Assembly (NCBI RefSeq): GCF_008974265.1 | Contig: NZ_BKZW01000003.1 | Span: forward strand, 186,001-250,000 | DNA: 64,000 bases | Origin: Dictyobacter vulcani | GTDB taxonomy: Bacteria; Chloroflexota; Ktedonobacteria; Ktedonobacterales; Ktedonobacteraceae | Direction of reading: 5' to 3' | Shown here: piece after piece, positions 9,103-17,764 of the stretch | Position numbering within the stretch: position 1 is the stretch's first letter | How the letters are laid out: the number at the start of each line of letters is the position of its first letter | Position numbers and translations under genes: made by a program | The notes under the pieces: generated by a model | The model's input: only the letters and a program-made list of their open reading frames with translations | Databases searched by the model: none | Told to the model about the DNA's origin: nothing

Positions 9103-9276
9103 TCGTCTGTCAGATATCATGTGATGGGGAGGCGGGGATGCAAGCGAGCATGCCGGGGGCATGATCAAGCGCCGAGCCCCTTGACTGGGGGATCGGGGGC
9201 GGTGCTCCCGGCATCTCCCCCCGCTCGTCCGCTAAGCGGGCGCACAACTCATCACACGAAGTTTGACAATGTACCA
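9100..9276 (-). mobile_element. Miniature inverted-repeat element, family 1, long form, copy 1
   Basis: About 177 bp. The left tip is TAGTCGTCTGTCA and the right tip, read inward, is TGGTACATTGTCAAAC. The interior is G+C-rich, with the phrases GGGGATGCAAGCGAGCATG, ATGATCAAGC and GCGGGCGCACAACTCATC shared with copy 2 at 15276-15453. Reversed, it shares the CCCGCTACGCGGGC hairpin and a CCAGTCA block with the short forms near 48.8 and 62.7 kb. It contains no plausible coding sequence, so it must depend on a transposase supplied in trans. Ends in TA are compatible with Tc1/IS630-type mobilisation (inference). Confidence 0.8.
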
Positions 9277-9717
9277 GGAGAGTTGTCCGTGTTCCTCGGA
9301 TTGGCTCGTAATATATGATTTTGGACTGAAGAATAGAAGTATTTTTCTGTTCTCAGTAAATGAAATAGTATATTATTATAGTTTATTCGCGTTTGGCTTC
9401 CTCTCCATCTATGTAGTGCGTCATCCTAAAATGCACATAGATGATCCTGACCACAATTGGGCGCGAATAAATAAAGAGATCTTCGACAAGGTTTGTGAAA
9501 GACAGGCCGGTTGAAGGTCTTTTTTATTTGTACTCGCTAGAAAGTTCTTCTATACGTAGAGGGGCTTTATGGGATTAAATGTTATAATAGAATACTATCG
9601 CTCACGGGGCTCTATGTACTTTTTACTTGCTAGCTTTTGAAGGATAGTAAGGCGGATTGAGTTTGTTGAATAGGCGGGATCAGCGTGTGATCCATTGCTA
9701 GAGAGATGAGGTTTGGC
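9277..9717. other. Intergenic region upstream of the dehydrogenase gene
   Basis: About 440 bases. A perfect TATAAT lies at 9583-9588. A GGATCA-N5-TGATCC palindrome at 9677-9693, just before the dehydrogenase start, could be an operator. An 83-codon reading frame at 9263-9514 begins inside the miniature element and has no recognisable family, so I do not call it as a gene. Confidence 0.4.
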
Positions 9718-10755
9718 ATGGTTGCTCTTGTTTTAGAGAAAGCGCATGAGTTGTCATTGCGGGATATTGAACTTCCGACACAACTGGGTCCGCATGATGT
9801 ACGGATTGCTATCCATACAGTTGGTATTTGTGGTAGTGATGTGCATTATTATGAACACGGTGCGATAGGCCAGTTTGTGGTGCGCTCACCGATGGTCTTA
9901 GGTCATGAGGCATCGGGTACCGTGGTTGAATGTGGTCGTGAGGTGACACACCTGCAGGTTGGCGATCGCGTTTGCATGGAGCCAGGTATTCCTGATCCCA
10001 ATAGTAAGGCCAGCCGTCTGGGTATCTATAATCTGGATCCAGCCGTGCGCTTCTGGGCGACTCCTCCTGTTCATGGTTGTTTAACGCCCTTTGTTGTGCA
10101 TCCGGCCGCCTTTACCTTCAAGTTACCAGAGCAAGTGAGTTTCGCTGAAGGCGCAATGGTTGAGCCGTTGGCGGTGGGCATGCATGCCGCCAATAAAGCA
10201 AAGATCAAGCCAGGTGATCTGGCGGTGGTCATGGGCGCTGGTCCCATTGGTATGGTAACTGCGCTGGCGGCTCTGGCGGGTGGTTGTAGCCAGGTGGTGA
10301 TCACGGATGTGGTGCAGGAAAAGCTGGAATTGGCGCAGCGATTAGGGCCAATCGTGCCAGTAAACGTTACCAAACAAAGTCTCGTTGAGGTCGTCAATAA
10401 ATTAACGGACGGCTGGGGGGCGGATATCGTCTTTGAAGCCAGTGGCAATGCCAGATCTATTGCCAGCGTCTTTGATCCACTGTGTCCTTCTGGTCGTGTG
10501 GTCTTGATTGGGATGCCGGGAGCTCCGGTTTCACTGGATATTGTTGCTGCCCAGGTAAAAGAGGCCAGCGTCGAGACTGTTTTCCGCTATGCTCATGTTT
10601 ATCCCCGTGCTCTGGCCCTGCTTGCCAGTGGACGCCTGGATGTCAAACCATTAATTACCGACACCTTTCCTTTCCAGGACAGCATTGAGGCTTTCAAGTA
10701 TGCAGCTCATATGAAGCCCACTTCTGTAAAAGCACAAATAGTGCTTCCCTCTTGA
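9718..10755 (+). CDS. Zinc-dependent medium-chain dehydrogenase (sorbitol/xylitol dehydrogenase-like)
   Basis: 345 residues from ATG 9718, which gives the family-like start MVALVLEKAHELSLRDIELP and has GAGG seven bases upstream; the ATG at 9706 is less likely. The catalytic zinc site is seen as GICGSDVHYYEHG (Cys near 38) and VLGHEASG (His-Glu). The Rossmann NAD site is VMGAGPIGMVTALAA near 175. PGIPDPNSKASRLGIYNLDP replaces the four-cysteine structural zinc loop, as in sorbitol dehydrogenases. It would oxidise a polyol to a ketose with NAD. The exact polyol is uncertain; xylitol and sorbitol are the closest family guesses. Confidence 0.88.
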   Translation: MVALVLEKAHELSLRDIELPTQLGPHDVRIAIHTVGICGSDVHYYEHGAIGQFVVRSPMVLGHEASGTVVECGREVTHLQVGDRVCMEPGIPDPNSKASRLGIYNLDPAVRFWATPPVHGCLTPFVVHPAAFTFKLPEQVSFAEGAMVEPLAVGMHAANKAKIKPGDLAVVMGAGPIGMVTALAALAGGCSQVVITDVVQEKLELAQRLGPIVPVNVTKQSLVEVVNKLTDGWGADIVFEASGNARSIASVFDPLCPSGRVVLIGMPGAPVSLDIVAAQVKEASVETVFRYAHVYPRALALLASGRLDVKPLITDTFPFQDSIEAFKYAAHMKPTSVKAQIVLPS

Positions 10756-10874
10756 ATAGTTGTTATTACTCTGTGCCCGCCCGGGGTTCTGTCTTGTGAT
10801 AGACTTTGACGTATGTATTGACTGGTGTTCGGATAAAATTGCTTATTCGAGCACTACAGAGGGAGAGCTGGTGA

Positions 10875-12545
10875 ATGATGACATCCTATCCTCGTGAACT
10901 ACAAATCCAATTTGATCAACGTGTACCGATGCGCGACGGTATTACCCTGTCTGCTGATATTTATATGCCAGTCGGCAACAATGGCGAGCCTGGCATATAT
11001 CCGGTTATTTTGTCTCGTACTCCATATATGAAAGCTGAGATAAGCCTGGAAACCGCCAAATATTTTGTGCGGAACGGTTATATATTTGTTTCGATGGATG
11101 TGCGTGGGCGTGGTGATTCCGATGGCGAATTCGTGCCTTATTTTAACGAAGGGCGCGATGGCTATGATGCCATTGAATGGTGTGCCGAGCAACCCTGGTC
11201 TAATGGGAGTGTGGGGACGATTGGTGCATCTTATGGGGGCCGTATTCAGTGGTTAGCAGCCGTTGAGCGGCCACCGCATTTACAGGCAATGATCGTGCTT
11301 GTGCCTCCTTCTGATCCTTTTGTCGAGACACCCACTGGTACACCAAGTCCAATGCATCTCTGCTGGCTTCATCTGGTAAGTGGGCGTGCGCTACAATCGA
11401 TGGATGTCGTTGAGTGGGAACAGGTTTACGAGCACTTGCCGCTGGTAACGATGGACGAGCGTGTGGGAAGAAGCATTCCCTCCTGGCGCACCGAAATGCA
11501 GCATACGCAATTGGATGCTTATTGGGAGCCGTTATGTTATCAGCAGCGCTTTGATCGAGTTAAGGTACCAGTTCTGCATATTTCGGGCTGGTATGATGAT
11601 GAGCAGATCGGGACCCCTTTAAACTATGCTGGGATGACTGCGAAAGGTGCCAGTGCTGAAGTGCGGGCCAGTCAGCGTTTGTTGATGGGACCCTGGGGGC
11701 ACAATACCAATGCGGACTCCAGGTTTGGAGCCGTGGATTTTGGATCTCAGGCGATTATTGATTTGCGGGGCGAGCAATTGCGCTGGTATGACCATTATTT
11801 AAAGGGAAAAACGGTGGATGTAGGTGCTCCCGTCCATATTTTTGTGATGGGCAAAAATGAATGGCGCGATGAGCAGGAGTGGCCATTGGCCCGTACACAA
11901 TGGACGCCGTTCTACCTGCATAGCCAGGGACGAGCCAATAGTCGTTTTGGCAATGGCATGCTTACGCGTGTAAAGCCAGCGGTAGAGCCGGTTGATACGT
12001 ATCTCTACGATCCAGCCAATGCGGTACCATTTATCACTGACGCGACCTCCTCCCAGATTGGGGGTCCCGATGATTATTCATCGCTCCAGCGGCGCGATGA
12101 TGTACTGGTCTATGTGAGCGAACCATTAAGCGAGGATGTTGAGGTCACGGGTCCCATCAAGGTAGATCTTTATGCGGCATCGTCCGCTCCTGATACCGAT
12201 TTTATGGCCATGTTGATTGACGTCTGGCCGAATGGTTTTCGTCAACGCCTGTGTGATAGCATGGTGCGTGCGCGTTTTCGCAATGGTATGGACAAACCCG
12301 AGCTGATCGAACCTGGTCAGATCTATCACTACACGATTGATTGCTGGAACGTCTCACAGGTCTTTAAAGCCGGTCATCGTATCTGCGTACAGGTTACATC
12401 CAGTGCCTTTCCGAAGTACGATCGCAACCAGAATACTGGTGAGCCATTGGGTCAGACTACCGAGCTGGCCATAGCGGAACAACGCATTTATCATGATGCG
12501 GAACATCCCTCAGCGGTGGTGCTACCTATTATTCCTGCCAGATAG
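10875..12545 (+). CDS. CocE/NonD family hydrolase (X-Pro dipeptidyl-peptidase S15-like)
   Basis: 556 residues. An alpha/beta hydrolase core has the nucleophile elbow GASYGGR near residue 117 and MGPWGHNTN carrying the likely catalytic His near 276. The C-terminal jelly-roll region (DVEVTGPIKVDLYAASSAPD, ICVQVTSSAFPKYDRN) is typical of the S15/CocE group. Members act as acyl esterases or X-Pro peptidases. No signal peptide is evident, so it is probably cytoplasmic. GGGAG lies nine bases before the ATGATG start. It follows the dehydrogenase by 119 bases on the same strand. Substrate unknown. Confidence 0.9.
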   Translation: MMTSYPRELQIQFDQRVPMRDGITLSADIYMPVGNNGEPGIYPVILSRTPYMKAEISLETAKYFVRNGYIFVSMDVRGRGDSDGEFVPYFNEGRDGYDAIEWCAEQPWSNGSVGTIGASYGGRIQWLAAVERPPHLQAMIVLVPPSDPFVETPTGTPSPMHLCWLHLVSGRALQSMDVVEWEQVYEHLPLVTMDERVGRSIPSWRTEMQHTQLDAYWEPLCYQQRFDRVKVPVLHISGWYDDEQIGTPLNYAGMTAKGASAEVRASQRLLMGPWGHNTNADSRFGAVDFGSQAIIDLRGEQLRWYDHYLKGKTVDVGAPVHIFVMGKNEWRDEQEWPLARTQWTPFYLHSQGRANSRFGNGMLTRVKPAVEPVDTYLYDPANAVPFITDATSSQIGGPDDYSSLQRRDDVLVYVSEPLSEDVEVTGPIKVDLYAASSAPDTDFMAMLIDVWPNGFRQRLCDSMVRARFRNGMDKPELIEPGQIYHYTIDCWNVSQVFKAGHRICVQVTSSAFPKYDRNQNTGEPLGQTTELAIAEQRIYHDAEHPSAVVLPIIPAR

Positions 12546-12595
12546 TGGTGGATAGTTAGTATTGATGAAGTTTACCTGATTCTCATTTAGAAAAC

Positions 12596-12635
12596 AAAAA
12601 AGGGAGAAACCCCGCTGGATTTCTCCCTTTTTCTG
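12596..12635. terminator. Bidirectional rho-independent terminator
   Basis: AAAAAGGGAGAAA (12597-12609) pairs with TTTCTCCCTTTTT (12620-12632) around a 10-nt loop. A on one side and T on the other give U-runs in both directions. It sits between the convergent CocE-type hydrolase and L,D-transpeptidase genes. Confidence 0.9.
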
Positions 12636-12651
12636 GTTTTGGACTTACAGG

Positions 12652-14355
12652 TTAATACACAATGGCGGTTATCGTATCGGCCCCATTAGGATCCTTTGGT
12701 GTGGTGAAATCCCACAGCCAGGCGGCCTCATTCAGGGTCATATTGATACAACCATGTGTACCTTCATTATTAGCGGCAGGAGCATAGTGTGGAAACTGTT
12801 TGCCGGGACCATAATCGTCGTCCGCTCTCCACCAGCTATCGTGAAAGTAATATTCGCCAGTATGATACATCATGGCGTAATTGATTTTTGTATCCGGATA
12901 GTAGAAGGGCGAACTCTTATCCTTTTCGAAGGATTTGAATGTTGCCGGTGACTGCCGGTTCGTCACGACGGTCACTCCCGGAGGGGATGGTTTTTCTGGC
13001 ATCCCTGACACTACCTGGATCGAATGTATCAATTTTCCATCCTGGTAAACGCGCAGAGCATCCTGATACAGCGAAGTCAGAATAACTTTTCCCTTGGTTG
13101 CATTAAATGCCTTCATCAGAGTGAGATCGCTCTGGTGAACCGCATTATATGGCGTGTTATCCGCGGCATCGGCCTGCATACCGGTAAAGAGTGTCCGCTG
13201 ATCCTTTGTTTCGTCGATGATGGCCTGGAAATCATCGGCTGTCTGGGCATACGAAAGGTTTGTATTCAGATCATACAGCGTACCATTCCAGTAGTCGTAA
13301 GCCTGATCGTATGATTGTCCATTCCAGTCATCATGATACTGATGTGCATGACCCCAGTTTTTTGTGTCGTTGAGTAACTGTGTGACATCATGGGTCGCCT
13401 GGAGTTGCAACAATGGGAGACGGATATCAGCCATATCCCGGTTGAGTTGAGCCGAGAATTTAACAAAATTACCATCGTCCAGCAATGTTTTATCCGCATC
13501 ATGTTGTTTCTGATATTGATCAGGATTGCCACCATAGTTTTTTACTTTATTGATCGAATCCTGATATAATCCCAACTTAAACTGTCCCAGATAAGGAACA
13601 GCCTGGGTTGAGACCGTATTGGCGGTTTGAGACTGTGCGCTGAGGTTCTCGATGATCTTATGAAAATCAGCAGGTGTAACCGCTGTACGAAACTTCTGGA
13701 CATCTTCTTCGGCCTGTTTGTCCAGTGCGGTGGTATCCAGATTAGAGTCCTTAAGAGTTTTGATGAGGCCTTTAAATGACATTAAATCATCATTGGCAGT
13801 GCCCAGTAGTTTCAATGACTCTACCGCTGCCTGAGCCTTCTGGCTGACAGCAAGAAACTGTTTCGGGTACTGAGCCTGGTTCATTTGATTCTGAACCTGA
13901 GTCAGTGTATTCGTGAAGTTATTGGCTTCAACATACCCCTGAGATTGACGCTGCGAGAGGAGCGAGGAGAAGCCTTTTACATCTACCGTTGCCTGATGTC
14001 CAGACTGTTGGGTGGACTGATATTCAAGTCCTCGTACCTGTACCGTTAACGTTTGATAATTTTTAGCAACATTTGAATAATAAGCAGTGGCTGGCTGACT
14101 GCTGAACAGGGTAAGTGGTTCATTGGTGTTACGTAGCTTATTTACCTGCTTCAGGATAGGGCTGAGAAGAGTGTTTGGTACACCCACACTCTGGGCATGA
14201 GCGATGGCTTTATCAAGCTCGGCCTTATCCGTTGACGCCTGACTTTGAACCTGTGGATCTCCGCAGGCACTTAGCATCATCAAGAGGAGTAAGGTAACAC
14301 TCATAAGTGACAGCATTCTGTGGGAGCGCTGCCAGCGGGGGTTGTGATGAACCAT
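12652..14355 (-). CDS. L,D-transpeptidase (YkuD domain) lipoprotein
   Basis: 567 residues. The N-terminus has a positively charged stretch, a hydrophobic segment and the lipobox-like LMMLSACGD, so the protein is probably lipid-anchored outside the membrane. Residues about 45-400 form a long helical, Gln/Asp-rich stalk of no recognised family. The C-terminal YkuD domain (about 430-567) has YYFHDSWW and the catalytic motif GTHGCINM with C536 and H534. YkuD enzymes make 3-3 cross-links in peptidoglycan or attach proteins to it. AGGAGG lies 12 bases upstream of the ATG. It is a single-gene unit. Confidence 0.92.
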   Translation of the reverse strand: MVHHNPRWQRSHRMLSLMSVTLLLLMMLSACGDPQVQSQASTDKAELDKAIAHAQSVGVPNTLLSPILKQVNKLRNTNEPLTLFSSQPATAYYSNVAKNYQTLTVQVRGLEYQSTQQSGHQATVDVKGFSSLLSQRQSQGYVEANNFTNTLTQVQNQMNQAQYPKQFLAVSQKAQAAVESLKLLGTANDDLMSFKGLIKTLKDSNLDTTALDKQAEEDVQKFRTAVTPADFHKIIENLSAQSQTANTVSTQAVPYLGQFKLGLYQDSINKVKNYGGNPDQYQKQHDADKTLLDDGNFVKFSAQLNRDMADIRLPLLQLQATHDVTQLLNDTKNWGHAHQYHDDWNGQSYDQAYDYWNGTLYDLNTNLSYAQTADDFQAIIDETKDQRTLFTGMQADAADNTPYNAVHQSDLTLMKAFNATKGKVILTSLYQDALRVYQDGKLIHSIQVVSGMPEKPSPPGVTVVTNRQSPATFKSFEKDKSSPFYYPDTKINYAMMYHTGEYYFHDSWWRADDDYGPGKQFPHYAPAANNEGTHGCINMTLNEAAWLWDFTTPKDPNGADTITAIVY

Positions 14356-14521
14356 TATGAGATGTGCCTCCTGGGTCCGTGTGTTTAGAAATTTTTAAAT
14401 AGGCATTGGTTATAAAGATAAGAATGTATATATTCCTATACTCTATTATAATCGATTCAGGGGGGAAAATGTCGCACTTCTAGGACTAAAAATTAGCAAA
14501 GGCAATGAATCATGTACACTC

Positions 14522-15259
14522 TCAAAAAAGCTCTCCCCAGAAAGGAATCTTTTTATATTCTTGATATCTCTCTTTACTGATTCGGTGGCTTTCAATAAGT
14601 AAATGTTGTAACTCTTTTTTATCCATAAACAGTAAATCCGAAAAATCCTTGCACAGAAAGAAAAAAAGATCAGGACTATAAATAACCATTCTAGATTGGC
14701 GCAACGTGATAATGGGATTTCCAGCTACACATGGTTCTGTTAACAGAAAGCGATGTCCATAAACAGGGATCAATTTGGGAGCCTCCGACACCAACTTTTC
14801 TATTTGCTGGCTTTGCCCATATCTGGTCACAGGCTTTCTTCCCCAGCCGGGCTTCCAGGAATTATTATTTAAGACATCATATGTCAGATCATCTGCGAGT
14901 TGTTGATACGCAATTTGAATACTTTGAGTATCTTTTTGCCAGTTGTGCAATAAAATAGAATCACAGGGAATAATTTTTCTGGTATCTCCATCATATGTCG
15001 CAATCGTGATCGGCTTATCAATGCAGTGTAAATATTTTAAAAACAGGCGGTAATCCGGTGGAAATTGGAGCGACCATTGCATCTCAAGTGTATTTATTTC
15101 CTCATCACTTAATCCTAACCATTTTGTTCCTTGTTGCCAGATATAACTTGCCTGGTCCTGTGCCAAAAACTCTTCAAAGGTCAGTGATCGATTATCGCGC
15201 CACCTGGCCTCGGTTTGATCGCGAACTTGACTCAGAAAGTGCTCATTAATTTGTGGCAT
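14522..15259 (-). CDS. SMI1/KNR4 (SUKH) family protein
   Basis: 245 residues, cytoplasmic. Typical SUKH features are LGLSDEEINTLEMQWSLQFP near residue 48, then PPDYRLFLKYLHC, KPGWGRKP and PKLIPVYGHRFLL followed by GNPII. The family includes immunity proteins to nuclease toxins and many housekeeping members. No toxin gene was recognised next to it, so an immunity role is only a possibility. AAGGATCT precedes the ATG. A miniature element (15276-15453) begins 16 bases upstream of the start and may influence its promoter. Confidence 0.82.
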   Translation of the reverse strand: MPQINEHFLSQVRDQTEARWRDNRSLTFEEFLAQDQASYIWQQGTKWLGLSDEEINTLEMQWSLQFPPDYRLFLKYLHCIDKPITIATYDGDTRKIIPCDSILLHNWQKDTQSIQIAYQQLADDLTYDVLNNNSWKPGWGRKPVTRYGQSQQIEKLVSEAPKLIPVYGHRFLLTEPCVAGNPIITLRQSRMVIYSPDLFFFLCKDFSDLLFMDKKELQHLLIESHRISKERYQEYKKIPFWGELF

Positions 15260-15275
15260 AGATCCTTACCTCTAT

Positions 15276-15453
15276 TAGTAGTCTGTCAAACTTCAATTGA
15301 TGGGAAAGCGGGGATGCAAGCGAGCATGCCGGGGGCATGATCAAGCGGCGAGCCCCTTGACTGGGGGATCGGGGGCTGTGCCCCCGGCATCTCCCCCCAT
15401 CCCGCCCGCGTAGCGGGCGCACAACTCATCACACGAAGTTTGACAATGCACTA
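15276..15453 (-). mobile_element. Miniature inverted-repeat element, family 1, long form, copy 2
   Basis: 178 bp. TGTCAAACTTC at 15284-15294 is matched by GAAGTTTGACA at 15435-15445. The outer tips TAGTAGTC and TGCACTA begin and end in TA. The interior is nearly identical to copy 1 (9100-9276), with GGGGATGCAAGCGAGCATG and a CCCGCCCGCGTAGCGGGCG hairpin. It is non-coding. Confidence 0.88.
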
Positions 15454-15814
15454 GCTTCTATTGGGCTGTGTGATGCGTGCGTATACAAGCCTAATATGCT
15501 CTGCTTTACTTGTCAACAGCAATCATACAAGCTTCAGATCCGAATGTATAGGCGAGCGATGAATTCTGCTTGCAAGCTATAACATTTATTGTTATCTATC
15601 TTGTATTATTAATTTTTTTACCTAAGAAGTGGTATATATCACAAATAATATGTGAAGTAGCTAACTGATTTTAATATTTGGATGAATTATACTTCGGGCA
15701 TAGGAGATAGAGACCTCTCCTGGTGTTGGTTCTTGCAAACAAGTAGTGAGCTGTAAAAGATGCTGTCATAAGTCAGCATGTATTGAAGTCACAAGCAAGA
15801 AAGGAATTACAAAC
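15454..15814. other. AT-rich intergenic region before the small peptide gene
   Basis: About 360 bases, mostly AT-rich (TTATTGTTATCTATCTTGTA near 15590). No repeat or structured RNA was recognised. The leader of the double-glycine peptide gene presumably starts here. Confidence 0.3.
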
Positions 15815-16045
15815 ATGAACATTTTAAATCTCTTCCGTAATCACCAGAGCGCGGCATCGATTGCTCAGGCTCCTGAGAGCGAGTTGGATGAGCAGGTACT
15901 GCTGAACGTAAATGGTGGCCATGGTCATGATTCGTACAATTGCTATCGTGAGTACCACCGCGGTGGTGATCATCGTGGTTATGGCCATCGTGGCTATGAG
16001 CACCATGAGCATTGCGGACGCCGTCGTGATGACGATTGCGACTAA
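15815..16045 (+). CDS. Small peptide with a double-glycine leader and a His/Arg/Gly/Cys core (RiPP-like precursor candidate)
   Basis: 76 residues from ATG 15815, with AAGGA about nine bases upstream; an upstream in-frame ATG at 15746 is less likely. Residues 1-35 end in ELDEQVLLNVNGG, which matches the double-glycine leader pattern removed by C39 peptidase-containing transporters. The predicted 41-residue core starts HGHDSYNCYREYHRGGDHRG and ends in RRRDDDCD. It has three Cys (core positions 8, 32, 40) and many His/Arg/Asp. No modifying enzyme, C39 transporter or immunity gene was recognised within several kilobases, so maturation in trans would be required. The alternative is a metal-binding cytoplasmic peptide whose LNVNGG arose by chance. 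Confidence 0.6.
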   Translation: MNILNLFRNHQSAASIAQAPESELDEQVLLNVNGGHGHDSYNCYREYHRGGDHRGYGHRGYEHHEHCGRRRDDDCD

Positions 16046-16120
16046 GATCGTATCGGTGTTGCAGGCTCGATAACTTTATGTTTTGATGGAAGAGAAAGAT
16101 AATCACGGTAGTCTAGCTGA

Positions 16121-16663
16121 TCATCGTGTTGCGCCCATGTCTTTAGCTTTCATCAAAATACGTTCATCCATCAACCTGGTTCTAGAATCGGGTTGGTGGA
16201 TGTTCTGCTGTAATTTATTGTGGGGAAGAACCGGGGGATAGAGGGCCTGTGGTTGCTCATCATATGAATAATAAGAAGTCAGGTGATAGTAGTGCAGGGA
16301 TAGACTCTCTTCCTGGGAAATGAATTGTCTGTGGTGGGATGCTCTGATAGGTGTGGAGTGTATTTTTCTCCTGCGTATATAAAGCATGAGCGGCCATAGT
16401 TTGTAGAGAAGTATGGCGGGCAGGAGCCAGATTTCGTTGCCGGTTAAGAAGAGGAAGGCAGCGAGCATACTCCAGAAGCTATAGATAAAACTGCGTCTTC
16501 TCGTGGTCGGATGTGGAAGGGCCACTGCTTTTAATAGAAATATGCCAGCCAGGACCAAAAGGATACAAGGAATGCTGAATCTATGCAGCAAGAATTGAAG
16601 GATGTGGTTATGGTTGATCTGCTTATGGGCTGTTATTTTGATGAGATTGAGCAGATGATGCAT
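16121..16663 (-). CDS. Small membrane protein of unknown function
   Basis: About 180 residues from ATG 16663 (MHHLLNLIKITAHK), which has GGGAG eight bases upstream; an earlier in-frame ATG at 16690 lacks such a site. Two or three hydrophobic segments lie in the first half (FSIPCILLVLAGIFLLKAVA, SFWSMLAAFLFLTG, IWLLPAILLYKLWPLML). A charged, Tyr/His-rich hydrophilic tail follows. No domain recognised. It is convergent with the double-glycine peptide gene, 75 bases away, but no functional link can be shown. Confidence 0.6.
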   Translation of the reverse strand: MHHLLNLIKITAHKQINHNHILQFLLHRFSIPCILLVLAGIFLLKAVALPHPTTRRRSFIYSFWSMLAAFLFLTGNEIWLLPAILLYKLWPLMLYIRRRKIHSTPIRASHHRQFISQEESLSLHYYHLTSYYSYDEQPQALYPPVLPHNKLQQNIHQPDSRTRLMDERILMKAKDMGATR

Positions 16664-16869
16664 GGATTCTTCTCCCTTTATTGGCGTCATATGATGCTGA
16701 CTTTTTTAGTATAGGCATTCTCTCCTCATAGCATATGTATATCTGTGTATTTTTTTAGGAGTGGGCTTATGGGTAAGTTGTTGATGGATCATGGGATATG
16801 AGTGGATGCAAATAAAGCTATGTACTAACGTATAATATGTTGAACAAAAATGAATGTGAGGTATATTTT

Positions 16870-17562
16870 ATGAGCACACGTTTTTATCAAGCGCCGGGCT
16901 TGAATATTGATCGTATGGTACGGGATTTTGAAAATATCTTTCAGGCTCAAGGTTACCAGGTACAACATTTTGGCAATCAAGGCCATATGGTGGTTCAACT
17001 CCGTAAGGGTGGAGATTTGGAGGCTATCCTGGGTATGCAGGCTGCGTTGACTGTGATCTTTCGTGGCGCTCCAGGGGGCGTTGTTGCTCTGGTAGGAGAG
17101 CATCACTGGGAAAATAAGGCCGCTTCGGGTCTGGTGGGAATGATTTTCTTCTGGCCGCTACTTTTTACCACGGGTGCCGGTGTGTTGCGTCAGGCTGGTC
17201 TGGAAACACAATTATTTGAGGCGTTAGATGCTGTTGCTTTACAACAGCGTTCAGATGTCCAGATGGGACCAGTACCTCCACATCTTGAGGCTCAGATGCA
17301 GCAGCAGGGACCTGGTCCGATGCCTGGCGGTCCACCTCCAACGTCTACTTACACTCCTCCACGCCAGGGGTCATCCTCTGCTGGCCAGCAAGGACAAAAA
17401 CCTTGTGCACATTGCCAGAAGTTGAATGATGCGGATGATCTTTATTGTTCATGGTGTGGAAAAAGCTTAAAGCCGCAAACAGCATATTGTCCACGCTGTA
17501 AGGCTGCGATGAAGTCAGGGGCTCCATTTTGTTCCAAGTGTGGCGCTGCTTCTGCCCAATAA
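16870..17562 (+). CDS. Double zinc-ribbon protein
   Basis: About 230 residues from ATG 16870 (MSTRFYQAPGLN), with GTGAGG nearby; an in-frame ATG at 16837 is possible. Residues 1-60 form a compact domain (VQHFGNQGHMVVQLRKGG), followed by a glycine-rich hydrophobic stretch around residues 65-110. A Pro/Gln-rich linker leads to the C-terminus, which holds two Cx2C...Cx2C zinc ribbons: CAHCQK...CSWCGK and CPRCKA...CSKCGA. Such ribbons usually mediate protein or nucleic-acid contacts. Followed by a strong terminator at 17611-17650. Confidence 0.8.
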   Translation: MSTRFYQAPGLNIDRMVRDFENIFQAQGYQVQHFGNQGHMVVQLRKGGDLEAILGMQAALTVIFRGAPGGVVALVGEHHWENKAASGLVGMIFFWPLLFTTGAGVLRQAGLETQLFEALDAVALQQRSDVQMGPVPPHLEAQMQQQGPGPMPGGPPPTSTYTPPRQGSSSAGQQGQKPCAHCQKLNDADDLYCSWCGKSLKPQTAYCPRCKAAMKSGAPFCSKCGAASAQ

Positions 17563-17610
17563 GATTGCTAGCCTTTCCTATATGCTAATTACTGTAAAAC
17601 TTTCCTGAGA

Positions 17611-17650
17611 AAGCAGGGCCGAAAGATCTTCTTTTCGGCCCTGCTTTTGT
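17611..17650 (+). terminator. Rho-independent terminator
   Basis: AAGCAGGGCCGAAA (17611-17624) and TTTCGGCCCTGCTT (17633-17646) form a G+C-rich hairpin followed by TTTTGTG, downstream of the zinc-ribbon gene. Confidence 0.9.
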
Positions 17651-17764
17651 GCTATCTCTTCTCGATCCATTTTGTTACATTTCTTGCTATCCATAGTACC
17701 TTCTATTATTAAGCTTTAAATTCGTTCTATAAAGTCTTGTATTATTGGAACATCTCATTCTATA

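Noticed and set aside
9263..9514. 83-codon reading frame between the miniature element and the dehydrogenase gene
   Set aside because: It begins inside the mobile element, has no recognisable domain, and has no convincing ribosome binding site.
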